The notes under the pieces were generated by a model. It ran no database searches. It saw only the letters and a list, made by a program, of their open reading frames with translations, and was not told where the DNA came from. 55,609 bases of DNA from Amoeboaphelidium occidentale (taxonomy: Eukaryota > Aphelidiomycota > Aphelidea): the NCBI GenBank assembly GCA_023515795.1, contig JALGPX010000075.1, positions 1 through 55,609 on the forward strand, written 5' to 3'. The translations under genes and the position numbers were made by a program. Position 1 is the stretch's first letter; every line of letters begins with the position of its first letter. Positions 8,760 through 18,991 of the stretch are shown in pieces.

Positions 8760-10172
8760 ATGCAAAAAATTATCGTTGACACTGACCCAGGCATAGACGA
8801 CGTTCTAGCCTTACTTTTTGCGCTACACTGCCCTACAGTCGAAGTTCTGGCAATTAACCTAGTGGCAGGAAATGTTTCGCTGGATGATGTTTACAATAAC
8901 TTGCTGATGCTATTCGACGTTATAAAAGCTCAACAGGAACTGTGCCAGAAGAAAGAAGTTGTTTCTGAACTTAAGAATATTCCCTACAAGATTTATTCGA
9001 GACCATTTGTGGCTAGAGGCGCTGCTGGCCCAATGGCTGGCGAGACTGTTCATGCAGGACACATTCATGGGGCACAGGGGTTAGGTGGCGTCACTAGAGA
9101 GAAGTTACATGAGATTATCTCAAAGTTCAAGAATTTGTTTAGCCACGGCACAGCTTCACATAGTGGACCTTCGTCACCAACTCAAACTAGGAACGATAAT
9201 TCGCTTTACCAAATGTCTCCACGTGATGGCGCAGTTGCAGAAATGTTTTATCAATTAGAGAACCATGAGCCTGGAACTATTGACATGGTGATGCTGGGGC
9301 CTCTGACTAATTTAGCTATGGCCATTAAAGCTGATCCGGAGCTTCGAATACTGTCAAGAGTCAAAAAAATATTTGTAATGGGTGGCGCAATCCACCAACC
9401 AACTCCTGGTGGTAATATCACACCGAATGCTGAGTTTAATTTCTATTTTGATCCTTTTGCTGCTTCGATTGTCTTAGGATCAGGCCTTCCTATAACTCTT
9501 GTTCCTCTTGATGTCACAGAAACTTGCAGATTTCGCTATGGCGTATTTGAGGAAACTGTTGTTCCGCTTGCTCAGAAATCTCCATTGCCATCTTTTGTAT
9601 CAACGTTTCTGGAGTACATATTCAATGTTTCCAGAAATTATGAAAATGGTGTTGAAACGACGTTCTGGTCAGCTCTTAATCAGAATGATACTCATTACGA
9701 TCATACTAAACTGCTTGATCTTACCATCAATGAGATACGAGCACCGGATGAGAAGGGCAGACTAGAAGAAAACAGATCACCTTCTCGAATGTTGTCTACA
9801 ATGATTGAATCTGACTACAAGTCAAAATCTAAATTCATTCAGTCTGCCTCCCTGGCCATGCATGATCCTTTATGTATGGCTGTATGCCTATTTCCAGAGA
9901 TAGTAACAAAATCATTGGAGCTAAATGTTAAAGTTGAAACTGCTGAAAATTCACTAACTAAAGGCATGACAATAGTCGATGGCAGAAGATGGAAAGTGAA
10001 ACAGCCTCTAAAAGCAGAAATTGAAGAATTCAAAACGAAAATAGCTGAAGAAAGTCCTGCTATAGTCACAGTCGTATTCCAAGCAGATACTAATTTGTTC
10101 TTCAAGAAGTTTCTTGGAACTGTTTTTGGACTGGAATGGAATGAAACTACAAAACAATGGTCTTCTCAATAG
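8760..10172 (+). CDS. Inosine-uridine preferring nucleoside hydrolase family protein
   Basis: Intronless, 470 residues, ATG at 8760 only 37 nt after the preceding stop. The N-terminus has the family calcium-binding motif DTDPGIDD (7-14). TIDMVMLGPLTNLAMAI and IFVMGGAI follow, then NAEFNFYFDP (the N-x-x-E-F-N...D-P ribose/calcium site). The family hydrolyses the N-glycosidic bond of nucleosides for purine/pyrimidine salvage in the cytosol. An insertion of ~40 polar residues around 120-160 (SHSGPSSPTQ) and a long C-terminal extension make it larger than the ~310-residue bacterial enzymes, as in fungal homologues. Substrate preference cannot be read from sequence. It is convergent with the condensin gene, stops 16 nt apart. 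Confidence 0.85.
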   Translation: MQKIIVDTDPGIDDVLALLFALHCPTVEVLAINLVAGNVSLDDVYNNLLMLFDVIKAQQELCQKKEVVSELKNIPYKIYSRPFVARGAAGPMAGETVHAGHIHGAQGLGGVTREKLHEIISKFKNLFSHGTASHSGPSSPTQTRNDNSLYQMSPRDGAVAEMFYQLENHEPGTIDMVMLGPLTNLAMAIKADPELRILSRVKKIFVMGGAIHQPTPGGNITPNAEFNFYFDPFAASIVLGSGLPITLVPLDVTETCRFRYGVFEETVVPLAQKSPLPSFVSTFLEYIFNVSRNYENGVETTFWSALNQNDTHYDHTKLLDLTINEIRAPDEKGRLEENRSPSRMLSTMIESDYKSKSKFIQSASLAMHDPLCMAVCLFPEIVTKSLELNVKVETAENSLTKGMTIVDGRRWKVKQPLKAEIEEFKTKIAEESPAIVTVVFQADTNLFFKKFLGTVFGLEWNETTKQWSSQ

Positions 10173-10188
10173 AAATCAGCCATTTATT

Positions 10189-12426
10189 TCAATTAGCTAC
10201 AACATTCTCTGCATCATGATAAAATTCTCCATCTTGCTCATCATCATCATCATCAGATACAACCTTCTTTTTTGTGCGCTTCTTCTTGACAATTTTCTTT
10301 TTTGCTGGACCTTTCTGACTCAACTTCATTTCATCCAGAGCCATTCTAGCTTCATCAACAAACTTATCAATATCACCAACATCTACTTCACCACTAGTAC
10401 CCTTCTTGCCAACACCACGCAATCCAACAGCTTCCTGGCGCAGAGCACGAACTTTCTGCAGGAATTCAGCACAAAGATTCTTTGCATCACTTGAGCTCTG
10501 CGCAGACTGATTCTCAACACGACCAAACAATTCCATCAGAGTCTGATAAACATAATCAATATTCAATAAATGCTTGTAAACCGGTAAATAATCAACAATT
10601 TTCAATAAAGATTTATCATTTTTGATATTCAAACAAGTCAAACAGTAAAAGATTAATTCAAACTCGAAATTATTATTCGTCTTGTTGGAGCTATTAAGTT
10701 CTGGTGTATTTCTCAATTTAGACATCAACTTATCAATAACAGCATCAACTTGCTTATCCAAAACAAAAGAAAAGACATACTTCAAGACCTGCTTGAATTG
10801 TTCTGGAGTCATTTTGTTGGAATCCTTTACTTCAACTTCTTCTTCTTCATCTGCTTCAACCAGAGGAGGCATCTCTTTCATAACCTGTCCAGACTGAATC
10901 TCTTCTTCAACATTTGGGACAGCATCTTCTTCCTTCTTCTCTTCTACCTTCTTCATAACCACTACTTCTTCAACTTGTACAAAATCTTGCACTTGAAAAT
11001 CAGTAATGTTATTGTAAATGACCATTTGATCTTTTGCAGATAGTTCCTGAAAGAACGATCCAACCGCTGCCGCTGCTGCCACTTCATTGCGAATATACAT
11101 TGAAGCCAATTCATACATTTGCCTTCCCTTCAACTTCACAATACCAGTCAGAACCAAATGCAACAGAATCTGTACATTATCCATTGACAAGTCTCTGTAA
11201 ACAGTTTCTTTCAAGTGTGTATCCATCAAATTATGAAACAATACACATAAATCAGCACAGCAAACCTTGAAATTCGTCTTCAAGTGTTTAGAATCAACAG
11301 AATTAATCAAATGAATAATTGTTGGGAGTTTTTGTTGAGTGAATCTACTGGAAACCAAGAGGAACTTGTAGTAGCAAAGCAAAGAAACTTGATACAACAT
11401 TGAAGACTCTTCTTTCTTATTGGAAAGTTGTAGAATGATTTGTTCAATTACAGGTTGATACTTGCAAAAGTAAGATTCCTTCCTAAACATCAATTCATAT
11501 TCCTTAATATCCTGAATACGATCAACAATTTCATCTTCAACAGAGCAACCAACTTGATCCAAGTCTAGATCAGCAGAGGTTTTTGCGATAGCAGTAGGTT
11601 TCTTCTTATTAGACTGACAAGAAGCAGAAGCAGAAGCAGAAGCAGAAGCAGAAGAAGAATTCAAAGATGTTGACTCTTTTAGTGCAGTTTCAATTCTCTC
11701 CATTAAACCAAGAACAAGTAATGCACAATGCCCAAGCACAAACAAAAACTGACACAATGGAATCTCACTCTTGGTAATAATGTTTTGTTCCATTTTCTTC
11801 AATATTGTATCCAAAACAAGAATAGGCTTTGAAGTATAATCACAAAGAAAACTCAATACTTCTCTAGCGAACCCACAATATGAACCAATTTGATTAGTAG
11901 TAGTTACAGTTGTAGTAGTTGTAGTACCTTGAATAACTTTCTTCATCAACACTTGAACACAATCATCATCTGAAGGTGATACTACAGAGAACCTCTTTTC
12001 TCCTTTCTCTTTTTGCTGCTGCTGCTGCTGATATGAATTCGATGCAGAAGATACTTTTCTAATACACTTTACCAAATACTTGCAACACTCAAAGTCACAC
12101 TTTACTTCCAGAACCCATTTCAACAAGAATGGCATCAAATGTTCATGTTCATTACTACAAATAAAACAAAACAACACCACAGCATGATTCAATTTTATCT
12201 CTTGTTGTTGTTGTTGTTGCACTTGCTTCAATACATCATCTACAACAGACAATATACTCTTTTTCAATTGACTACTCTTGACCTGTTTCATCAAACAATA
12301 CTGAATCAAATACTCCAATCTAACAATAGATCCAAAACTAAACTTCTCAATAACTCCAATAAAGTCAACATTCATTTCCTGCAATAACCCAACACCAATC
12401 AAATCATTCAAAGAGTCACCACCACC

Positions 12427-12457
<31 letters not shown>

Positions 12458-13728
12458 GCAGAATTCGAAGTAGACTGACTGAATTCAACTAGAGATAAAA
12501 CATCTTCATAAATCTCTGAATCAAAATCCCTAAATACTCGTTTCATTACTACAAAGAATTGCAAACTCTCCAAAACATCACTTTTCAATTTGGATTTCAA
12601 CAAATATGATTTTATAATTGTAGAAGCATCTCTAATTTCGTCAACAAACACCAAAGCATCCTCATAATATCTCCTCAACCCAGTAGTATCTTCTTCTTCT
12701 TCTTTCTGTTCCAACTTTAACAACTTTTCCTTGTAATAATCTTCACTCTCTAATAACTCTGAATCATAATAGAATGGATGTGTTACTAATAAACTCTGAT
12801 ACAATCTTAAACATTCTTTTCTAACTAATGAAGCTTTATCATACAATCTATCCTTCATTCTTTTTAACATTAAATGTCTCTTATCAATAGGGATTAGATT
12901 TCTTCTCTTCTTCTCTTCTTTTCCAGTATCAGTAGTATCAGTAGAATCAGTAGAATCATTTAATACTAAAGAATATAAACACTTTAATACTTTACTTCTA
13001 ACAAAAGAAGAAACATCATTAAATCTAATCAAANTCATTCTTTTTAACATTAAATGTCTCTTATCAACAGGGATTAGATTTCTTCTCTTCTTCTCTTCTT
13101 TTCCAGTATCAGTAGTATCAGTAGAATCATTTAATACTAAAGAATATAAACACTTTAATACTTTACTTCTAACAAAAGAAGAAACATCATTAAATCTAAT
13201 CAAAAGAATATCCACAAGTTTAGAAACAATCAAAGAAGATTCTTCTGATTCATTAGTAGTAGACAATTTCTTGATTAAAAGAGTTATACACTCTAATACA
13301 CAAACTCTGATTGAGTAACCATCAGCAGAATACAAATCCATCAACTCCAAAATAAAATCCAGATTATTTCCATCATCTCCTTCATTCAATAATAACATTG
13401 GATCATTCTTGATAATTTCTAAAATGAATTTACAATGTGTATCCTTTTGTACTACAGCCAAAGTAGAAGTAGAAGTAGAAGTAGAAGTAGAAGTTGTATT
13501 AGTATTAGTAGTAAATCTTTTTAATAATTCTTGTTGTTGTTCTTTTGGTAATTCCAAAGTAGTTTTAATACAGAATACAATAGACTTTTGAGAAGAAGGA
13601 AAAACTAATAAATTCCATAGAAAGTCAATCAATACAGAAGATAAAGAAGAAGACAAAGAAGAAGAAGAGAATAATTGTTTGAATAATTCTACTAAATCAT
13701 CCATCCCTTTATCTCCTCCTCCTCCTCC

Positions 13729-13760
<32 letters not shown>

Positions 13761-14154
13761 TTAATTGTAATCCAATCAGTTGTAATATTGTTTCATATAC
13801 ACTTAATCTTTCATTCTGTAGAGTGAATAAAGAAGGAATTATACATAATGACTCAGTCAATTCAGTTATATAATTATTATAAGTAGAAGAAGTGACGTCA
13901 TCATTAATAGAACATATAACCAATAATTTCAATAGATTCTCTTCATATTCTTCCTTCAACTGTTCCAACTGATTTGAATAAGAAGTAGTAGAAGTAGAAG
14001 TAGTAGTAGTAGAAGTAGAAGTAGTAGAAGTAGTAGGAAATGTAACTATAGAGTCACTACTAACAAAGAATCCTAATTCTTCTTCTAAATAATCTTTTAA
14101 TTGAGTCTTTTGATTAATAAGAGATTTAATTCTATTCTTGTTTAAACTAAGCAT
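10189..14154 (-). CDS. NCAPD2: Condensin complex subunit 1 (CAP-D2 type)
   Basis: ATG at 14154 (MLSLNKNRIKSL); stop TGA at 10189. HEAT-repeat protein. Diagnostic blocks: DVSSFVRSKVLKCLYSL and DKASLVRKECLRLYQSLL with THPF. Near the C-terminus are KFLLVSSRFTQQKL, LTGIVKLKGRQMYELASMYI and FFQELSAKD-IYNNITDF, then QVLKYVFSFVLDKQVDAVID, all aligning with CAP-D2/Ycs4/Cnd1 family blocks. The tail is basic-acidic (KKKIVKKKRTKKK, DDDDDEQD). CAP-D2 is the HEAT subunit of condensin I, needed for mitotic chromosome compaction. The coding sequence is swollen by an unmerged overlap at 12855-13204 that repeats 60 codons around the N at 13034; corrected length is about 1261. Poly-T/S, poly-Q, poly-G and AS-repeat tracts are abundant. 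No intron seen. Confidence 0.82.
12855..13204. repeat. Unmerged contig overlap inside CAP-D2
   Basis: Bases 12855-13033 and 13035-13204 are the same sequence on either side of the N at 13034. They differ by one substitution (VDKRH versus IDKRH) and a 9-base unit (an extra CAGTAGAAT-type repeat in the lower copy). The shift is exactly 180 bases, so the frame survives and hides the duplication. Confidence 0.85.
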
Positions 14155-14167
14155 GAATTGTTGTTTC

Positions 14168-14217
14168 AGTTTCAGTTTCAGTTTCAGTTTCAGTTTCAGT
14201 TTGAGTTTGAGTTGATT
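14168..14217 (-). repeat. TTTCAG/TTTGAG hexamer tract in the CAP-D2 5' leader
   Basis: Six TTTCAG-type units (plus-strand reading) followed by TTTGAG units lie just upstream of the CAP-D2 ATG. The tract is in frame and would encode alternating Leu-Lys, but the only upstream in-frame initiator is a TTG, so it is most simply 5' UTR. The second contig copy (about 14730-14779) has the same unit number. Confidence 0.6.
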
Positions 14218-14934
14218 CAATTTGAAGAAACAAACAGGGAAAGAGAATATTCAAAAGACTTTGTTATTATTAGAAAAAGTAATTTCTTTTTAACTTTTCT
14301 GAACTTCTTTTTACTTTTCTAAAAATAGATTTCCTACTTCTTCTTCAAAGTGACTCTCAATCACACTCTATAAACTTCTTCTTCTTCTTCTCCTATATAT
14401 AATAAACTACTGCAAATGGAGGAAAAGTACATTGGAATTATATTGGCATTATCTTCTTCTTTTCTAATTGGNTGACGTCATCATTAATAGAACATATAAC
14501 CAATAATTTCAATAGATTCTCTTCATATTCTTCCTTCAACTGTTCCAACTGATTTGAATAAGAAGAAGTAGAAGTAGTAGAAGTAGTAGGAGTAGTAGGA
14601 AATGTAACTATAGAGTCATTACTAACAAAGAATCCTAATTCTTCTTCTAAATAATCTTTTAATTGAGTCTTTTGATTAATAAGAGATTTAATTCTATTCT
14701 TGTTTAAACTAAGCATGAATTGTTGTTTCAGTTTCAGTTTCAGTTTCAGTTTCAGTTTCAGTTTGAGTTTGAGTTGATTCAATTTGAAGAAACAAACAGG
14801 GAAAGAGAATATTCAAAAGACTTTGTTATCATTAGAAAAAGTAATTTCTTTTTACTTTTCTGAACTTCTTTTTACTTTTCTAAAAATAGATTTCCTACTT
14901 CTTCTTCAAAGTGACTCTCAATCACACTCTATAA

Positions 14935-14965
<31 letters not shown>

Positions 14966-14969
14966 CTCC

Positions 14970-14977
14970 TATATATA
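14970..14977 (+). promoter_or_regulatory. TATATAAT element in the CAP-D2/NIPA bidirectional promoter
   Basis: A TATA-like run directly follows the CTT microsatellite and lies 15-22 bases before the NIPA ATG (second copy near 14394). The 275-base region between the two divergent ATGs (14716 and 14992) must hold both promoters. The proximity to the ATG makes a canonical TATA role uncertain. Confidence 0.3.
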
Positions 14978-14991
14978 ATAAACTACTGCAA

Positions 14992-16255
14992 ATGGAGGAA
15001 AAGTACATTGGAATTATATTGGCATTATCTTCTTCTTTTCTAATTGGTGCATCTTACATTCTAACTAAAAAAGTATTTATTTATATACATCTCCTATATT
15101 AGTTGTTGTTTAACACATGTATTTGTTTGTGTAGGGATTGATGCAGAGTAGACTCACTACTTCTACTTCTACTTCTAATCATAACCACCACCAGCAGCAG
15201 CAGCAGCAGCAGCAGAATGTGGATTTCATGAAGAATAGAGTTTGGTGGAGTGGAATGGTTGTTATGGTGTGTGGAGAATTGAGTAATTTTGCAGCTTATG
15301 CTTATGCACCAGCCATTCTAGTTACTCCACTCGGTGCCCTCTCAGTTCTAATCAGGTTTATTCAGATATTTTATATTTCAACCACTGATTTCTTCTTGTT
15401 TTGATTCATGTATGTAGCTCTGTCTTGGCTTCTGTCTTTTTGGGTGAGAATTTGGGTAGAGATGGTATTATTGGTTGTGCCCTTTGCTTTTTAGGGTCTT
15501 TGGTTATTATTCTTAATGCGCCTGCTGATCCTCCTGTGGAATCTATTGATGAATTATGGTCATATGCTCTGAAGCCTGCTTTTATTCTGTATACTCTGGG
15601 AGTGATTATAAGTAGTTTGGTTCTGATTTACTATTACTCTCCAAAGTATGGTCAGAAACAGCCGCTGGTTTATATTTCCATTTGTTCTCTGGTTGGATCT
15701 CTAACTGTTATTGCCAGTAAAGCTCTTGGTCTGGCTTTGAAATTATCACTGGAAAATCAGAATCAGTTCACTACTCCTTCTACTTATCTGTTTGTGCTAA
15801 CAGTTGCAGTATGTATTGTTGTGCAAATGAATTATTTCAATAAGGCATTGGATTTATTCTCTACTTCTGTTGTTACTCCGATATATTATGTGTTCTTCAC
15901 TACTGCAACGATTCTAGCGTCGGTTCTACTATACCAAGGTATATTTGAAGCCAAAGGTAATAGGAATCTCCAAGAGCATTAGGGTTAACTCTATCGTTTA
16001 GGGACGGAGATTACTTCAGTGGTTTGTGGGTTCTTGACCATATTTATTGGGGTGTTTCTGTTGAATGCGCCAAAGAGAGATGCTGCACTTGGAGTGGTGC
16101 AAGGAAAGACAATGTTGCATACATTTGATGAAGAGAATTTGGGGTTTATAGGATTAGAAGATGATGAAGATGAGGATGAAGAAGGTGGTGGTGTCTATGA
16201 TGTAGGAGATAGAAGTGCATTAAGAAGTAGTCGAAGTAATGGTGGGATGATTTAG
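14992..16255 (+). CDS. NIPA-type magnesium transporter
   Basis: Exons 14992-15072, 15135-15355, 15418-15938 and 16002-16255; 358 residues. Introns are 62, 62 and 63 nt, longer than elsewhere in the window. It begins [20 protein letters not shown], the usual first membrane segment. [66 protein letters not shown] and [16 protein letters not shown] follow, all recognisable NIPA/DUF803 family blocks with about nine membrane helices. After YQ the third intron joins [20 protein letters not shown], the conserved last helix. Human NIPA proteins move Mg2+ at endosome/plasma membranes. A cytosolic-type His/Gln insertion ([11 protein letters not shown]) between helices 1 and 2 and an acidic tail are lineage-specific. 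Confidence 0.88.
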
Positions 16256-16626
16256 TTGATTAATACTGGGATACCATTTGTTTCAATCTTCTTCTTCGTT
16301 AATCCGGTCGTTTCTTCTACTAAAAAATAAAAGGCTGGGTTCATGTTTAATGCGATTTTATAGCAGTATCGATTCTCGTCGTTTGCGTAGCGCATTTGCT
16401 TTGATATGACAGAGTTTCGGATGAAACTTAGGCTGAGTTATTGCGTTAATTTGTGTCCCCTACAAGAGGGTTCCATGAATTAGGTTCCTTAAATGCTCAC
16501 TAGCTCGATAGACCTGAAGTTGCCGTTGAATTGCTGCGTTGTAGATATCTCGACTTACCGTAGAATCATTCATGTATTAACACTTATCAAGTTTTTTCTT
16601 CACGCGATTCTTTCCGGCCTCGAACA
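16256..16626. other. Intergenic region between NIPA and an orphan gene
   Basis: 371 bases. An AATAAA lies at 16326-16331, about 70 bases past the NIPA stop. The rest shows a 9-base match to the U4 snRNA signature (GCAGTATCG) without its stem context. I see no tRNA boxes and no supported gene. Confidence 0.4.
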
Positions 16627-17577
16627 ATGGATCCTCGCACTTGGGCAACTACTGAGGAAGCTTTCGCATTCCGCAAGATGGACAGCATTCGCGACTCTAT
16701 TATTTCAAGCAATCCTTCAGATACTCGCACACATATTGGGATGATTTATCTGGCAATCGGAAGGAACCACGGGAAATCGATCTCAAGATTTGTTATATTC
16801 ATTCCTTTTTTCAACCCTTCAACGCACGGCTACAACTTCGCACATTCACATCCCTACATTTATGCCAAAGGTTTCATTGGAGTAGCATCATCTGGCTTCT
16901 ACGATAATCTTGAAGAGCTATGGATTGCGCACCTAAATCAAGCAGGTCGATTTTCTTCTGATCTTCTGGAGTGTGCTCCAATTATGATTTGCGAAGTTGA
17001 TGATACATTCACTGGGCAGGCTAACTTGATTCCGTGGTTGGAATCAACGAAAGATGAGAATTCAATGGCGATTAGTCTATGTGGTGGTTCAATCAACTTT
17101 TGGATCCACGGACCAGATAATTTAAAAGGATTAACAAAGAAAGTTTTACTAGATATGGCTGATGATTCGAAGCTTAACGAAGACTTTAATAATTTCATCG
17201 ATAAATGGTCTAAATCTTCGGGAAAATCTGAAAGGGATGGTGTAGTACTCGGTTGCTTCAAGTGGTTTGAAGAGCGAATGACATCCTGTAACAGTTTCAG
17301 TTACCCGACGTTTCATGCCGAATTTGAAAGCCCTGTTAAGAGCAGTCTTATGCCGAATCTTGCAAACGTTCGAATGAAAATTGGTGGAGTATTTGATCAG
17401 TCTGACCGTACTGCTAATGAAGTCCATATTCCTGTTGGAAAGTTGGACTCCAGTATTAGATTGCTAAAATTAGCGGCTATTTGGTCTATTTTCTACAATA
17501 AAAACGTTGTAGTTCAACCTAAGTCTATACAGCAGCAGGCCAAAGCATTCGGCAAGCGTCTTGAAGCGTTGCTGTAG
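16627..17577 (+). CDS. Hypothetical protein, 316 residues
   Basis: ATG at 16627, uninterrupted to TAG at 17577. Codon use and composition match the neighbouring real genes. I do not recognise the family. The sequence looks globular and soluble, with no signal peptide or membrane helix. Blocks that look structured include FVIFIPFFNPSTHGYNFAHS, GFIGVASSGFYDNLEELW, APIMICEVDDTF, SMAISLCGGSINFWIHGPD and VVLGCFKWFEERMTSC. The C-terminus is basic-hydrophobic (QQQAKAFGKRLEALL). It stands alone between NIPA and the mitochondrial carrier on the same strand, 350 bases from the latter. The regular hydrophobic pattern and length favour a real gene over chance. Confidence 0.6.
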   Translation: MDPRTWATTEEAFAFRKMDSIRDSIISSNPSDTRTHIGMIYLAIGRNHGKSISRFVIFIPFFNPSTHGYNFAHSHPYIYAKGFIGVASSGFYDNLEELWIAHLNQAGRFSSDLLECAPIMICEVDDTFTGQANLIPWLESTKDENSMAISLCGGSINFWIHGPDNLKGLTKKVLLDMADDSKLNEDFNNFIDKWSKSSGKSERDGVVLGCFKWFEERMTSCNSFSYPTFHAEFESPVKSSLMPNLANVRMKIGGVFDQSDRTANEVHIPVGKLDSSIRLLKLAAIWSIFYNKNVVVQPKSIQQQAKAFGKRLEALL

Positions 17578-17927
17578 GTAGAGAATATTTGTGAATTGAA
17601 CAATGGACTGTGTTAGAATAAAAAGTAATTACGAAAACATTTTTGCGATCTTACGCCTATGGGTGGGGTTGAGCTTTGAGATTCGAAATTGACACGGTTT
17701 GCTTTCGTTCTGACCAGGAATTCATTAAACACAGTATACTATGGCGCATTCCGTAAAGCGAAAGCATCTTCGGTAGCGAGCCAAGTTCGGGGGTCCATCT
17801 TATCAGAAGTAGCAGGAAGTTGATGATGATATTCCGGTTACTAAAGTGGCTTTGCTTGCGATTGTATTTTGGTCACACGCAAAAGAAGAAAATTCACACA
17901 AGTCGCATTCTTGTTTCACACCAACAA
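17578..17927. other. Intergenic/5' region of the mitochondrial carrier
   Basis: 350 bases. An open frame upstream of the carrier ATG contains in-frame ATGs at 17823 and 17826 (MMIFRLLKWLCLRLYFGH...), so a basic N-terminal extension of ~35 residues is possible. Otherwise nothing recognisable. Confidence 0.35.
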
Positions 17928-18954
17928 ATGCCTGAACAGCAGCAGCAGCAGCAGAACAAGAACAATAACAGCAAAAAGAAGCCATTATCCACTCATTTGA
18001 TCGCAGGTGGTGGGGCTGGTTTCATGGAAGCATTATGTTGTCATCCATTGGATACAATAAAAGTCCGAATGCAATTGCGAGGCAAGCGCAGTGTAAGTTT
18101 TACTACAGCTGCTATCAAGCTAATACTTTTCTTATTTACAGAGCATGCCTGCAAATATCAACTTTATCGGTGTCGGCTCTAGAATTGTTCAGAAGGAAGG
18201 ATTCCCTGCATTGTATAAAGGATTGGGCGCTGTTGTTTCTGGTATTGTTCCAAAGATGGCTATTCGTTTCTTTTCATTTGAATTGTACAAGGGATTTATG
18301 GCTGATAGTCAGGGTCATGTTACATTTGGTCAGACTTTTCTTGCTGGTCTTGGTGCAGGTGTTACTGAAGCTGTGTTGGTTGTTACACCGATGGATGTTG
18401 TAAAGATTAGATTGCAAGCTCAGAGGCATTCTCTTGCTGATCCGCTTGATATTCCAAAGTATCGTAATGTTGGTCATGCTGCTTATTTGATGGTCAGAGA
18501 GGAAGGCTTAAGTGCGTTGTGGAAAGGTGTTACATTGACTGCCCTGAGACAGGCAACAAATCAAGCTGTGAATTTCACTGCGTATCAGGAATTGAAGGAC
18601 TGGCTTTTAAAGAAACAACAATTGGAGGCTCTGCCAAGTTATCAGCATTTGATTGCTGGTGGGCTGTCTGGTGCTCTAGGGCCAATATCCAATGCTCCAA
18701 TTGATACCATCAAGACTAGAATTCAGAGATCTACTGCTCTGCCAGGTGAGAATGGATGGAGTAGATTCATGAGAGTATCAAGACAGATTTACGTCGAAGA
18801 AGGGTGGAGAGCATTCTATAAGGGACTGACTCCTCGTCTGTTACGTGTTGCACCAGGACAAGCAATCACATTTATGGTTTATGAACGAATTCAAAAATGG
18901 TTATCATCAATTCAACTATCAGTTGTACCAAAGCCTAGTACAGATGATGTGTAA
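17928..18954 (+). CDS. SFC1: Mitochondrial succinate-fumarate carrier, Sfc1/Acr1 type
   Basis: Exons 17928-18092 and 18142-18954 (49-nt intron) give 325 residues from the ATG before the poly-Gln. Three carrier repeats carry PLDTIKVRM (P40), PMDVVKIRL (P138) and PIDTIKTRI (P241). Subfamily-specific strings shared with yeast Sfc1 include GFMEALCCHPLDTIKVRMQ, ALYKGLGAVVSGIVPKMAIR, GAGVTEAVLVV, ALRQATNQAVNFTAY, GPISNAPIDTIKTR and RVAPGQAITFMVYE. Family knowledge: the carrier exchanges cytosolic succinate for mitochondrial fumarate in the inner membrane, linking glyoxylate-cycle products or acetate growth to gluconeogenesis. The N-terminal QQQQQQNKNNNSKKK is lineage-specific. It is convergent with the WD40 gene, stops 37 nt apart. 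Confidence 0.9.
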
Positions 18955-18991
18955 TTCAGCTAGAAAGGGTAATAAAAGCAACAAATTGGAG

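Larger units (their letters stand above)
13893..15047. repeat. Unmerged overlap/second haplotype spanning the CAP-D2 start, shared promoter and NIPA start
   Basis: 13893-14471 and 14473-15047 are collinear copies around the N at 14472. Differences are mostly microsatellite lengths: CTT x5 versus x10 upstream of the NIPA ATG and shorter poly-Ser/Thr tracts in CAP-D2, plus single substitutions (SSDS versus SNDS). The copy of the CAP-D2 start at 14716 and the copy of the NIPA start at 14416 are duplicates, not extra genes. Confidence 0.85.

Noticed and set aside
13679-13873. Poly-Asp/Pro frames antisense to CAP-D2
   Set aside because: Shadows of trinucleotide repeats in the real gene.
16355-16400. 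U4 snRNA-like GCAGTATCG
   Set aside because: Only nine bases match; the flanking stems and Sm site are absent.
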